NCBI GenBank assembly: GCA_016935955.1
Contig: JAFGPY010000247.1
Location: forward strand, 1 to 48,476
Length of the DNA: 48,476 nucleotides
Reading direction: 5' to 3'
Origin: Planctomycetota bacterium
GTDB lineage: Bacteria; Planctomycetota; Phycisphaerae; FEN-1346; JAACEH01
Shown here: in pieces, positions 9,421-18,179 of the stretch
How positions within the stretch are numbered: the stretch's first letter is position 1
Layout of the letters: each line of letters starts with the position of its first letter
Made by a program: the position numbers and the translations under genes
Notes under the pieces: model-generated
What the model was told of the DNA's origin: nothing
Seen by the model: only the letters and a program-made list of their open reading frames with translations
Databases searched by the model: none

Positions 9421-9711
9421 TCACGGCTTCGTCGGGCAATCGCACGGCGTGCCGCCGCAGCGCGGGCATCCGCCGGCGTACTTCTGCACGGCGTCCTCCA
9501 TACGGATGCCCGACAGACTGGCCAACGTCGTCAGCCACGCCAGACAGTCGGCGAACTCCTCGCGTTTCGAGGCTTCGTCCCCCTCTCGCAGCGCCGTGGC
9601 CAGTTCGCCCACTTCCTCGATAAACCAGAGGAACGTCCCGCCCAGACCGCGACCGTGGTCGCGCTCATAGTAGATGTCCTCGATCAGCTTCTGGAACTCG
9701 CCCAGTTGCAT
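9421..9711 (-). CDS. MazG-like nucleotide pyrophosphohydrolase
   Basis: 96 residues; single-domain all-alpha NTP pyrophosphohydrolase of the MazG/NTP-PPase superfamily, which removes pyrophosphate from (d)NTPs and usually acts in house-cleaning. The Mg-binding pattern EExxE...ExxD is visible as IEEVGE and EEFADC. The protein ends in an unusual Cys-rich tail, CPRCGGTPCDC, which looks like a small metal knuckle. Start ATG at 9711 is chosen because GGAAGGAG lies 6 bases upstream; a longer reading frame to 9756 would overlap the VWA gene. It sits 19 bases after the VWA gene and 54 before the M1 gene, an unexpected cytosolic enzyme inside an envelope operon. Confidence 0.87.
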   Translation of the reverse strand: MQLGEFQKLIEDIYYERDHGRGLGGTFLWFIEEVGELATALREGDEASKREEFADCLAWLTTLASLSGIRMEDAVQKYAGGCPRCGGTPCDCPTKP

Positions 9712-9730
9712 CCAGTACTCCTTCCCATTG

Positions 9731-11650
9731 TCAGGCGATCCGCCGATGATAAACATACCATTCGGCCACCATCGCCGCCAGTGCCACCAGGGTCACCCAG
9801 AACCAGATTTCTTCGGTGCCGCCAGCCAGGTCGGCGCGGCCGACGATTGCTTCCCCGGCCAGGCCCCGCAACCTGGTCTGCGGCGCAATGTTCGACTCGC
9901 GAAGACTGACCAGGTTCATGGCGAAATCCAGCGGCCCGTCAGGCAGCGACGCCCGATAGAAACCGACACGCCGGGTGTCCTGCAGATCGGCTACGCCCTG
10001 TTCGGCAGTCACCTCCACGGCGGCCCCGTCGGGGCGTTCAACGCGAATCGTCGTTCCCTGGGGCGCCGATCCGAACGACCAGAGCCGGCCGCTCTGCCCG
10101 ACCAGGGCCTGCCCCAATCGCTGCGTGCGGCGGGCCTCTTCCAGGAGGTTGCTCATCATCAGCACGAATCCGACCTTGCCGGGCCACGTGCTGCGGTCGA
10201 TACGGAAACCCACGCAGTAGTGCCGCACGCCCGCGTGCTGCTCGTAGCCGATCAGTGTCGTGTCCTCGGACCAGACCAGCGGCACGATTCGCGGGTCGGG
10301 CTCGAAGGCCAGAGCGCTCTGCGGCGCCAGGCGAACGTCGGCAAAGTTCACGAATCGCATCACCGGATCGTCGCGCTGCCAGTCGAGGATTCGCGGATGC
10401 TCCAGCACGCCGAGCGGCCGGAAAGCCTCGAAGCCGCGCTCCGGAGCGAACACTATGAGCGTCCGGTCCGGCGGCAGCACCTCGGGCACGAAGCCTTCGA
10501 ACAAGTAGAGGTCGATGGTCGCGTCGGACGGATCGTACTTCTCAGGCGTGACGTGCAGAGCCGTACAATCCGCGGCCGCAAGAAACCGCTCGACCGGTGA
10601 CTGGCCAGCGGACACCAGGAGCACCTTCAGCGACCGGTTGGGACCGATGACGACGCAGGCCCGATCGTCGAGCGCCAGGGAATCCTGCCCGTCGAGGACC
10701 ACCTCGTAGTCGCCCGGGACGAAATCGCGATCGAAGGTTACCCCAGACGATTGCCCGGCGACAAGCGTCAATTCGCGGGCGTCGATCGGCGACAGTTCGC
10801 CGCGGCGCAGCAGCGAGACCAGCAGTGTCCGCTCGCCCTGCGAGAAGTTGGCCACGCTGACAAAGAGCTGCCCGGCGTCGCCCTGGTGACTCGGCCGGTC
10901 GAATTGCAGACCGGTGATGGCCGCATTGTCGCCCCCGGCTCCGACGGTCAGATAGGTCAGATCGTCGGCCAGACTGTGCAGGTCGCCCGACAACTCGAGA
11001 CCGGCCCCGTCGCTGACCAGGTAGACGCGACCCTGAAGGCCCGCAGCGGCATCGTCTGCCGCATCGTCGCTCTGCCCTTCGCCACCGCCAGACTCGCCCG
11101 ACTGGCCGACGGTCAGGGCCGTCTGGGCCAGTTGTAGTCCCGCGGTCACATTGGATTCAGCCTCCAGCGGTTCGATGCGGCTGAGGGCTCGACGCAACAG
11201 ACTCTTCTGCTCAAGGAAACCGTCCGTGACCATCTGGTCACCGGCCAGGATCATCATCCGCTGGCCGTCTTCGAGACCGTCGATCAGGTCGTCAGCCAGA
11301 ACGCGAGCCCGCTCGAATCGCGTTGTGCCGCCGGGGCCGTCGGTGGCCAGCATCGAAGCCGAGACGTCGATGACCAGGACATTGCGATCGGCCAGGCGAT
11401 AGGTCGACGGCATAGCCGGTCGCATCAGGGCCACCACGAGCAAGGCCAGAATCAGCATCTGCAGGATCAGCAGCAGATTGGCCCGCAGCCGCTGGAACGG
11501 CACATTGGCCTCGATGTCCTTGATGGTCTCTTGCCACAGGATAGTCGAGGGGATGACCCTCTCCTGCCGCTTCATCTTCAAGAGATAGAGCAGCACGATG
11601 GGCACGGCCGCCAGGGCCGCCAAGGCGAATAGTGGTGCAAGAAACGTCAT
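9731..11650 (-). CDS. BatA-type von Willebrand factor A membrane protein
   Basis: 639 residues and first gene of the operon. The N-terminus is the BatA domain: helix 5-25, the motif LKMKRQERVIPST, then helix ~56-76. A VWA domain follows, with the MIDAS motif DVSASM at about 93-98, which binds divalent metal and protein partners on the periplasmic side. The middle contains CARDB/immunoglobulin-like beta regions, and the last helix (WFWVTLVALAAMVAEW) anchors the C-terminus. In the Bacteroidota and PVC phyla BatA proteins usually follow MoxR and DUF58 genes; those are absent here, and the gene leads into MazG, M1 peptidase and ABC genes instead. A sigma-70-like promoter lies 45 bases upstream. 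No good Shine-Dalgarno is seen before the ATG. Confidence 0.88.
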   Translation of the reverse strand: MTFLAPLFALAALAAVPIVLLYLLKMKRQERVIPSTILWQETIKDIEANVPFQRLRANLLLILQMLILALLVVALMRPAMPSTYRLADRNVLVIDVSASMLATDGPGGTTRFERARVLADDLIDGLEDGQRMMILAGDQMVTDGFLEQKSLLRRALSRIEPLEAESNVTAGLQLAQTALTVGQSGESGGGEGQSDDAADDAAAGLQGRVYLVSDGAGLELSGDLHSLADDLTYLTVGAGGDNAAITGLQFDRPSHQGDAGQLFVSVANFSQGERTLLVSLLRRGELSPIDARELTLVAGQSSGVTFDRDFVPGDYEVVLDGQDSLALDDRACVVIGPNRSLKVLLVSAGQSPVERFLAAADCTALHVTPEKYDPSDATIDLYLFEGFVPEVLPPDRTLIVFAPERGFEAFRPLGVLEHPRILDWQRDDPVMRFVNFADVRLAPQSALAFEPDPRIVPLVWSEDTTLIGYEQHAGVRHYCVGFRIDRSTWPGKVGFVLMMSNLLEEARRTQRLGQALVGQSGRLWSFGSAPQGTTIRVERPDGAAVEVTAEQGVADLQDTRRVGFYRASLPDGPLDFAMNLVSLRESNIAPQTRLRGLAGEAIVGRADLAGGTEEIWFWVTLVALAAMVAEWYVYHRRIA

Positions 11651-11694
11651 AGCTTATGGTCTGCGCCTGTTTCGGGAACCGCCAAACGGATGCG

Positions 11695-11723
11695 AGTGTA
11701 GCGATACGGGGCGGCAAATGCAA
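11695..11723 (-). promoter_or_regulatory. Candidate sigma-70 promoter of the VWA/M1/ABC operon
   Basis: On the minus strand TTGCAT (11723-11718) and TACACT (11700-11695) are separated by exactly 17 bases, giving a predicted start near 11688 and a leader of about 38 bases before the ATG at 11650. Matches to consensus are moderate, but the location is right and this is the only clear gap upstream of the operon. Confidence 0.45.
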
Positions 11724-11776
11724 GGTTCAGGCGGCTGCCGGGGCTCGTTCTGTCCATTGGGACTGCGGCGGCCCTA

Positions 11777-12670
11777 TCAGGGTTCGTCGCTGTCGACGTC
11801 CACGTGGCGGTCAACCGGCGGAGTGCGGTAGGCGAAGGCGGCTTCGCTGAGGTCCTTGGTCAGCGTGATGTCTTTGAACTTCAGCGTGACGACGGTCTCG
11901 TTGCGGACTTGGCCCAGGTGCAGGAATCGGAAGATCATGGTGCCTGGAATGCGCTGCCCATCCACCTCCCGATAGCCGGACAACTGGCTGACAACCAGCG
12001 GTTCGCCCGACGGGCTCAGCAGCCGCACCGAGACGGGGTCGTGTTTGAGACGATCGAGATGAATCTCCTGGACCACGTAGAGCGACGAGAAGCCGCTGTT
12101 GGCCTCGGGCGGCAAGGGAGACTCGGCCAGCACCTGGATGACATCGGTCTCGGCATCGCGGCGGAACACCGCGCGGCCGTCGGCCGGCACAGCGAACATG
12201 CCCAGGGTTTCCAACAGACGGTCGGGCCGCAGGAACAACCGGTCCTGCCCTGCCCCGCCGTGGTGTCCCTTCCACTCACACGACTGCCCGGGCTTGACCC
12301 AGAACCAGTACTCGTCCTGGTTCGAGTGCAGCCCGAAGACGGCTCCGACAAACGGGACCTTGCCCTGCAGGATCAGGTTCCGCGGTTTGGCGAAGATGAA
12401 ATGGCCGTCGGCCGAATAGGTCTCGCGCCCAGCCGCCTTCGTCGCCGCCGGATCGCCGCTGGATTTCGGCATGTCGACATCAATGTGACAACGGGACCAC
12501 AGCCGCGTGATGGCCTCGGCGCGAGCATTGTAATCGGCGAGCAACGTGTGTCGCGACAGGAATTCCTGCTGTGGCGGTTTGGGTTCGCATCCGGCCAACA
12601 ACACGCTGCACGCCGTCGCGAATGCCACGAGGAAGCAGCGAACAGGACTGCGCCGGTCACGACTCGTCAC
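11777..12670 (-). CDS. Predicted lipoprotein, possible LolA/LolB-like fold
   Basis: 297 residues starting at GTG 12670, which has GGAG 7 bases upstream and overlaps the end of the preceding gene by 14 bases. The N-terminus is a lipoprotein signal: basic RDRRSPVR, hydrophobic stretch, lipobox LLAGC with Cys lipidation. The remainder looks beta-rich with short alternating strands (HFIFAKPRNLIL, EYWFWVKPG, SVRLLSPSGEPLVV), similar in style to LolA/LolB-type half-barrels and DUF4292 proteins, which bind lipoprotein acyl chains. That link is by pattern only. It closes the peptidase operon that begins with the receiver gene at 18647. Confidence 0.65.
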   Translation of the reverse strand: MTSRDRRSPVRCFLVAFATACSVLLAGCEPKPPQQEFLSRHTLLADYNARAEAITRLWSRCHIDVDMPKSSGDPAATKAAGRETYSADGHFIFAKPRNLILQGKVPFVGAVFGLHSNQDEYWFWVKPGQSCEWKGHHGGAGQDRLFLRPDRLLETLGMFAVPADGRAVFRRDAETDVIQVLAESPLPPEANSGFSSLYVVQEIHLDRLKHDPVSVRLLSPSGEPLVVSQLSGYREVDGQRIPGTMIFRFLHLGQVRNETVVTLKFKDITLTKDLSEAAFAYRTPPVDRHVDVDSDEP

Positions 12671-13208
12671 TGGATCGCTCCTCTTCGTTGCCGTTGTCGA
12701 TCAGGTCGAGCAGCGTGCCGATCTCTTCGCTGACGGCGATGACAGCCTCGTCGCTCAACTGGCGGTCCATCAGTTCGTGAGTCTGCTTGGTGCGCGACTT
12801 GCGGACGAGCATGTAGCTGCGGTTGCCGCGGCGGCGAGTGCCTTCCATTTTCAGGCGGCGTTTGCGAATGAGCATCAGCCCGATAACGTAGCGGAAATCC
12901 AGCCGCGACTCGTCCTCGGTGTCGCCCAGGCGAAAGAAGACTTCCAGCAGCCGCTCGTCATCGATGACGATTCGTTTCTTCTTGGGCTCCTCAGGCTCGG
13001 GCAGTCGCGTTCGCCAGAACGCCAGCCGCTCGACGCGCTCGCCCGGCCAATGGTCCATACAGAAGTCCAGCCGCGACAGGCCGTGAGGGTGCTCCTGCGA
13101 CGTCTCGACCTCGTAGAGCGCCGAGACGAACTCCTCCTGCGGCTGGAACTCGCGGCCGCAATGCTTGCACACGCGACGGCCCGATTCGATGTGGTATTCC
13201 TGTGTCAT
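12657..13208 (-). CDS. Conserved hypothetical zinc-knuckle protein
   Basis: 183 residues. The N-terminus holds CKHCGREF and, about 30 residues later, FCMDHW, a C-x2-C...C-x2-H set that could bind one zinc. The middle has an FFRLGDTEDESRLDFRYVIGL segment followed by a basic helix (LIRKRRLKMEGTRRRGNRS) and an acidic tail. No signal peptide, so cytoplasmic. I recall proteins of this appearance (short Cys pair, basic core) as conserved hypotheticals in Planctomycetota, always of unknown function. ATG at 13208 has GAGGA 3 bases upstream. It overlaps the lipoprotein gene, so the two are probably translated together. Confidence 0.7.
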   Translation of the reverse strand: MTQEYHIESGRRVCKHCGREFQPQEEFVSALYEVETSQEHPHGLSRLDFCMDHWPGERVERLAFWRTRLPEPEEPKKKRIVIDDERLLEVFFRLGDTEDESRLDFRYVIGLMLIRKRRLKMEGTRRRGNRSYMLVRKSRTKQTHELMDRQLSDEAVIAVSEEIGTLLDLIDNGNEEERSSDES

Positions 13209-13243
13209 GGTTCCTCAACTGCTCGATCAGAATCGCCCAGCAC

Positions 13244-13507
13244 TCAGCGGGCGCGGAAGAATCGCGTGCTCGTACCGCCCGGTCCGACTCGGACCGTGAC
13301 CTTGGCGGCACATTTCGGACACCAGCCGACATAGGCCGTCCCGGCGGCATTGCGGTAAATCCGGGCGTACGTGTTACAGCACTCAAAATGAACGCTGATC
13401 CACGGTCGCTGCGGCCCGCGGCCCTCCGAGGCCGGCGGTTTGCCGCCCTTGAGCAACCGAGCCGCATCGTCGCTCAGATCGAGAATGTCCTCATCGTCTC
13501 GCGACAT
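13244..13507 (-). CDS. Small zinc-ribbon-like protein
   Basis: 87 residues from the ATG at 13507. The acidic N-terminus (SRDDEDILDLSDD) is followed by HFECCNTYARIYRN and GWCPKCAAKVTV, giving two Cys pairs spaced about 20 residues apart, typical of a small rubredoxin- or zinc-ribbon-type fold. The frame is open further upstream, but that part runs over the cyclodeaminase gene in another frame and should not be included. It lies 25 bases after the cyclodeaminase and 35 before the 183-residue protein, so it belongs to the same transcript. No function can be assigned. Confidence 0.72.
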   Translation of the reverse strand: MSRDDEDILDLSDDAARLLKGGKPPASEGRGPQRPWISVHFECCNTYARIYRNAAGTAYVGWCPKCAAKVTVRVGPGGTSTRFFRAR

Positions 13508-13532
13508 CGCCCACCAGACCTGCCTGTGAGCC

Positions 13533-14168
13533 CTAACCGCGACGAGCCTTGATCGCCTCCAGGCACTCCTGCCGCAGCTCACCGACCGTGTCTTGACGCT
13601 CGTCCAGTTCCTTCGTGGTCGCAGCCACCACGGCCGCATCCTCGATACCACCCAGATTGACCTCGACGTTGACCCGGCTCGCGGCGAAGGCGGCCTCGGC
13701 CAGCACAGCCGCCACCGCCACGTCGCTGAGCAGGTTCGCATTGGCGATGTTGGCCAGTTCGACAGCTGCTTCCAGCACCTGCTCGGCCAGTCGCGTCGCC
13801 GCCAGGGGCACCTGCATTGAGGCGGCCAGAGCCTTCTGAATGGCCTCGGCCCGTGCCGCTTTCTCATCGTCGGTCGCCTTGGGCAGCCGGTAGGCGTCCA
13901 TCACCGCCGAGTAGGCATCCATGTCCGCGTGCATCAGCTCGACGAACTTCCCCCGGGCCTCCGCCAGCAGGACCAGGTCGGCCTGAATCCGCGGCTCAAC
14001 GTCCTTGTACTTCTCCTTGCCCGTCGTGAAGTTCGCGGCCATCGAGGCCATGGTCGTCGCCAGGGCGCCGGCCAGGGCCGCCACACTGCCGCCGCCCGGC
14101 GTCGCCTTGTTTGCCGCGGCATCGTCCAGATAGTCTCTCAGCGGCCGATCCAGATAGCTGTCCAACAC
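13533..14168 (-). CDS. fchA: Formimidoyltetrahydrofolate cyclodeaminase / methenyl-THF cyclohydrolase (FTCD_C family)
   Basis: 211 residues, the usual length for stand-alone members of this family, which convert formimino-THF to methenyl-THF or hydrolyse methenyl-THF in one-carbon metabolism. Hallmarks are the N-terminal ATPGGGSVAALAGALA loop and the helical core with ANLLSDVAVAAVLAEAA, where the substrate site is formed. Start is GTG at 14168, preceded immediately by GAGGAGGAC. The stop of the M16 gene is only 12 bases upstream. The symbol fchA is used for the clostridial cyclohydrolase; without a neighbouring glutamate formiminotransferase the histidine-degradation role is less likely than one-carbon cycling. 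Confidence 0.87.
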   Translation of the reverse strand: MLDSYLDRPLRDYLDDAAANKATPGGGSVAALAGALATTMASMAANFTTGKEKYKDVEPRIQADLVLLAEARGKFVELMHADMDAYSAVMDAYRLPKATDDEKAARAEAIQKALAASMQVPLAATRLAEQVLEAAVELANIANANLLSDVAVAAVLAEAAFAASRVNVEVNLGGIEDAAVVAATTKELDERQDTVGELRQECLEAIKARRG

Positions 14169-14180
14169 GTCCTCCTCGTT

Positions 14181-16952
14181 CTACTGCGGCGGCATGTGCT
14201 CACGCCGCACGGGAAGCTCCGCCGGCACGGTGCCGCGCATGGCTTTCAGCAACTCAGCGTCGTACGGTTTGCGGAGCATCTCGACGTCCACCGCGTCCGG
14301 TTTCGGCGTGGTGATGCAGATGACCGCCTTGTCGATGTACTTGTTGACGACGCGCCGCACGTCGTCGGCCGTCACGGCCTGCAGACGCTCGGCATACTCC
14401 TCTTCAAAATCATACCCCAATCCGTACAGTTCGTCGAGGGTCATCATCAGAGCCACCTGCTCGGGCAGTTGACGCCGCATCTGGCGGCTGCTCAGGATGG
14501 TCGACTTGGCCTGCCGCAGATCGTCCTCAGTGTACTCGTAGTCGCGGCCCGAATAGAGCAGGTCTTCCATCAGCCGCGCCACCTTCGTCGCGTTGTCCGG
14601 CTGGCAGAGGGCGTAGGCCTGGTAGCTGCCCGGCAGCAGGCCGGCCCGCCCGAAGAAATGAACCACGTAGACCAGCGACTGACCTCGCAGTGTTCCGTGC
14701 AGCCAGCCGCGCGGCATGTAGTACCCCGAGCTGACCGTGTCGAAAACGTCCATGACAATACGGTCGTCCGTCTCGTACATATCCGGGCCGCCATAGCCGA
14801 CCATAATCACCGTGCCGGCCTTGTCGGTCTGGCGAACGTGGACCTCGGTGTCGGGCGCCTCGCGCCGAGCCACACTCTGCGATGGCTTGAGCGGCTCGCC
14901 CGCATTCAGCGAAGCGAACGCCTTGGCGACAAGCTCCTCGACCGCGGCCGGGTCCACGTCGCCGGCCACCGCCAGAACCATGTTCTTGCCGCAACGGGCC
15001 TTCTCGTAGAAAGCCTTCAGCGTCTCAACCGACAGCCGCGCGATGCTCTCCTCGGATCCCATCTGCGGGAAGCGGTATGGACTGTCGGTGTAGAACTCCT
15101 GGCCAAAGTAGAGCATGCATTCGCCCACAGGATCGCTCTGAGTGCTTCGCAATCCGGCCAGTTGCCGCTGCCGGGTGGACTCAAGCAGATCCGCGGAGAA
15201 AGCCGGGTTGAGCACGACGTCGGCAAAAACGTCCAGGGCCTTCTCGAAGTCCGATTTCAGTACGATCGATTCCACATAGACCGAGCTCCACCCGCTATCG
15301 GCATCGATGCGGCCGCCGATGCCGTCGTAGAACTCGGCAATCTGCTGCTCGCTGCGCGTCGTCGTGCCGCGAGTCAGGTACTGGGCAATCATCGCCGACA
15401 TCCCGGCATCCTCGTCCGTCTCGAAACTCTGGCCGGCCTTCATCGCGGCGATCATGCTGACCGCCGGTTGGCCCGGGGTACGATAGATCAGCAGCGTCAG
15501 GCCACTGACCGGAAGCACCTTGCGAATCGTCGTGGGCTTCAAGCTTGCAGCCGCCCTGGCCTGGGTTTCGTCGCCGGCCTGCTTGGGCCGCACGATGGCC
15601 GTGATGCTCCTCGTGCCCTCCAGGTACTTCCTGGCCACACGCTGCACCTGGTCGGCCGTCACGGACTGGATGTTCTGCACGTAGCGGGCCGAGAAGAACG
15701 GATCGCCCAGGTGCAACTGGTCTGAGGCCAGGCTCGAGGCCTGGGCGTCGGCCGTGCGGTTTTGCATCAGGTGATTGGCCACGACCTGCGTCTTGACCTT
15801 CCGCAACTCTTCCTCGCTGGGCGGCGCGCTGCAGACGGCGGCCAGATGCTCGGCCACAGCCTCGCGAACAGCGTCCACCTTGTCGTCGTCGCAAGTGAAC
15901 GAGACGACAAACTCGCCGCCGGGCCATTGCGGCGTGTAGTTCGAGGCGCTGATGCCGTAGACCAGGTTGCGTTTGGTCTTCAGATCGGCCGCCAGACGAC
16001 TGCTGTCGCCGTCGCCCAGAATGCTCGCCAGAACGTCCAGCGGGTAAAGGTCGGGATCGCTCAGGCGGCAACTGTGGTAACAGACCATCACCTGGGCCAG
16101 CTTGGTGTCTATCTCCTTGACGCCCACGAGGTCGGCCACAGGCGGAACGGGCTCAGGCAGGACCACAGGCTGAACGTGCGGCCCGTCCCACGAGGCGAAC
16201 GCCTTCTCGATCCGCGCCAGCATGGTGGCACCGTCCACGTCACCCGCCACGACAACGACGGCGTTCGACGGCACGTAGCGCGACTTGTAGTACTTGACCA
16301 CATCGTCGCGGGTCAGCTTCTGGATGTTCTTGTAATAGCCGATGGTACGCATACCCTGCGGCATGTCAGGGAACATCAGTTCGCTCTGCAGGTAGTACAA
16401 CTGCCGATCCGGCTCCGATTCGCCGGTCAGAATCTCTCGCTGCACAACCTCGAACTCGCGGTCGAATTCCGCCTGTGGAATTGCCGCGTTCATGATGTTG
16501 TCAGACAGCAGGTCGATCGCTGTGTCGATGTGCTCAGGCACAGTGCGGATGAAGTAGACCGTCCGGTCGCTGCTGGTGTAGGCGTTGGTCATCGCCCCGA
16601 TGTCGGAGATGGCCTTCTGAATCTCGTCCTCGCTCCGCGTGGTCGTCGTGCCGCCACTGACCAAATGTTCGGTCAGGTGGCTGATGCCGGCGCCCAGGTA
16701 CTCTCCCTCCAGAATGCCGCCGGCCCGAACCATGACGTAGACACTGGCCACGGGAGCAGCGTGGTTCTCCTTGGTGATAACGACCAGGCCGTTATCAAGC
16801 CGCTTGATGCGGACGCCCTGGGCCTCCTGAGCCACGAGGTCGCCCGCTCCGACGGTCGCGTCGCCTGCGGCTCGCACGGCCGATGCCGCCCAGACACCAA
16901 TTGCGACTAAAGTCAACGCAACGATCAACCACCGATTGTGCAGAGTTTGCAT
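14181..16952 (-). CDS. M16 family zinc peptidase, two-domain, secreted
   Basis: 923 residues made of two M16 halves, as in the processing-peptidase/PqqL type. The active half has the inverted zinc motif HLTEH (in GISHLTEHLVSGG) with a downstream Glu expected ~76 residues later; the second half keeps the fold but lacks the motif, as is usual. The start region MMQTLHNRWLIVALTLVAIGVWA is a signal peptide or anchor, so the enzyme should work in the periplasm. ATGATGA: two adjacent ATGs (16955, 16952) overlap the TGA of the M20 gene, with GGGGAG just upstream, so translation is coupled. The second ATG is used for its better spacing. Substrates are probably peptides imported or released in the envelope. 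Confidence 0.92.
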   Translation of the reverse strand: MQTLHNRWLIVALTLVAIGVWAASAVRAAGDATVGAGDLVAQEAQGVRIKRLDNGLVVITKENHAAPVASVYVMVRAGGILEGEYLGAGISHLTEHLVSGGTTTTRSEDEIQKAISDIGAMTNAYTSSDRTVYFIRTVPEHIDTAIDLLSDNIMNAAIPQAEFDREFEVVQREILTGESEPDRQLYYLQSELMFPDMPQGMRTIGYYKNIQKLTRDDVVKYYKSRYVPSNAVVVVAGDVDGATMLARIEKAFASWDGPHVQPVVLPEPVPPVADLVGVKEIDTKLAQVMVCYHSCRLSDPDLYPLDVLASILGDGDSSRLAADLKTKRNLVYGISASNYTPQWPGGEFVVSFTCDDDKVDAVREAVAEHLAAVCSAPPSEEELRKVKTQVVANHLMQNRTADAQASSLASDQLHLGDPFFSARYVQNIQSVTADQVQRVARKYLEGTRSITAIVRPKQAGDETQARAAASLKPTTIRKVLPVSGLTLLIYRTPGQPAVSMIAAMKAGQSFETDEDAGMSAMIAQYLTRGTTTRSEQQIAEFYDGIGGRIDADSGWSSVYVESIVLKSDFEKALDVFADVVLNPAFSADLLESTRQRQLAGLRSTQSDPVGECMLYFGQEFYTDSPYRFPQMGSEESIARLSVETLKAFYEKARCGKNMVLAVAGDVDPAAVEELVAKAFASLNAGEPLKPSQSVARREAPDTEVHVRQTDKAGTVIMVGYGGPDMYETDDRIVMDVFDTVSSGYYMPRGWLHGTLRGQSLVYVVHFFGRAGLLPGSYQAYALCQPDNATKVARLMEDLLYSGRDYEYTEDDLRQAKSTILSSRQMRRQLPEQVALMMTLDELYGLGYDFEEEYAERLQAVTADDVRRVVNKYIDKAVICITTPKPDAVDVEMLRKPYDAELLKAMRGTVPAELPVRREHMPPQ

Positions 16953-18178
16953 CATTGTCTCCCCACGAGTTTCAGCAGGCAAATCGCCATCACGGCGGCA
17001 AAGTCCACCAATTCGTCCACGACGATCGACTCATTGGCTACGTGCTCGGTGCCCGGGTCGCCGGGACAGATGCCCACGGCCGGAATGCCCGCGGCCACAA
17101 AATGCTTGGCCACGGTCACGCCGCCCATACCAAAGGGGCGCGGCTGTTGCCCCGTTACACATTGTACGGCCGAGGACAAGGCCCGGTAGACGTCCGAGTC
17201 GGTCGAGACCTGTGTCGGCACCTCCTCGGTCAGCACCTCGATTTCGAAAATGGCCCCGCGGTACTTCTGTTCCAGACGGTCGATCACATTGCACACGGCC
17301 GCAAGCAACTCGTCGCGCTCTGTACCCGGCAGGTAGCGCATGTCAACGTGCATTTCGCACTTGCCCGGCACCATGTTGACGGCCGCGCCGCCCGTGATGA
17401 CGCCGACATTCTTCGTCGGTCCCGGCGGACTGAACAGGTCGTTCGTACCGCCCGGCATGTGCCACTTGCGCAGCCACAGGGCTAGTTCGGCCATCGGATA
17501 GATGGCGCTTGATCCGGCCTCGGGCATCGAGCCATGGGCCTGGCGACCGTGGCATATAACCCTCAGAAAGAGCATGCCCTTCTCGGCCACGTCGATCGAG
17601 AGCATGTGGTCGCCGGCGTCGGGAATGATCGCCGCGTCGAGTTTGCGGAACTCCGGCCGCTTCAGCAAAAACCGCGTGCCGAACTCGCTGCCGCGCTCTT
17701 CGTCAGCGGCCCCGATCAGGACGACCTGCCCGGCCAATTCGTCCTCGTGCTCCTTGAGCAATTCGACGGCCGCCATGGACGAGGCCATCGGCCCTTTGTT
17801 GTCCTTGACGCCGCGGCCATGCACGCGGCCCTTGCGGACCATGGCCTTGAATGGATCGGTCGTCCAGCCGTCACCGGCAGGCACCGTGTCCAGGTGGCAG
17901 ACAACGGCCACGCGCGGACGGCCCGTGCCCACGCGGCCGATGATGTTGGTGCGTCCCTCGGCCTTCTCCAGTTTTTCGTAGGGAATGCCGCAACGACGGA
18001 AAAATGCTTCGACCACCGCGGCGGCAAGGTGCTCGTCGCCCGGCGGGTTGACGGTCCGGGCGGCCACGAGGTCGCTCAGGGCAGCGACAATTTGGTTACG
18101 ATGGCTGCGCAGTTGTGCGACGACGTCCTGGGATTCCATGGTTCCGGTCGCGCTGGGCCGGGCACGACGGCGGGGCAT
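16952..18178 (-). CDS. M20 family metallopeptidase (ArgE/DapE-like)
   Basis: 408 residues from ATG 18178, which follows the TAA of the receiver gene with a single base between; an ATG at 18139 is a later alternative. A di-zinc amidohydrolase with the family motifs in order: CHLDTVPAGDGW (His and Asp ligands), GRGVKDNKGPMASS (bridging Asp), AADEERGS (general base Glu and ligand Glu), a PDAGD segment, and a His near the C-terminus. The dimerisation domain lies in the middle. M20 enzymes cleave acyl or peptidyl amide bonds, so it may finish the breakdown of peptides produced by the M16 partner. No signal peptide, so cytoplasmic. Exact substrate (dipeptide, acetylornithine, succinyl-DAP) cannot be told from sequence alone. 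Confidence 0.9.
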   Translation of the reverse strand: MPRRRARPSATGTMESQDVVAQLRSHRNQIVAALSDLVAARTVNPPGDEHLAAAVVEAFFRRCGIPYEKLEKAEGRTNIIGRVGTGRPRVAVVCHLDTVPAGDGWTTDPFKAMVRKGRVHGRGVKDNKGPMASSMAAVELLKEHEDELAGQVVLIGAADEERGSEFGTRFLLKRPEFRKLDAAIIPDAGDHMLSIDVAEKGMLFLRVICHGRQAHGSMPEAGSSAIYPMAELALWLRKWHMPGGTNDLFSPPGPTKNVGVITGGAAVNMVPGKCEMHVDMRYLPGTERDELLAAVCNVIDRLEQKYRGAIFEIEVLTEEVPTQVSTDSDVYRALSSAVQCVTGQQPRPFGMGGVTVAKHFVAAGIPAVGICPGDPGTEHVANESIVVDELVDFAAVMAICLLKLVGRQ

Positions 18179-18179
18179 C

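Noticed and set aside
7300..9909. An 869-codon plus-strand frame opposite the M1 peptidase
   Set aside because: Same cause: antisense of a clear gene, no domains, no ribosome site.
13929..15725. A 598-codon plus-strand frame opposite the M16 peptidase
   Set aside because: Shadow frame, low complexity and rich in His, Arg and Leu.
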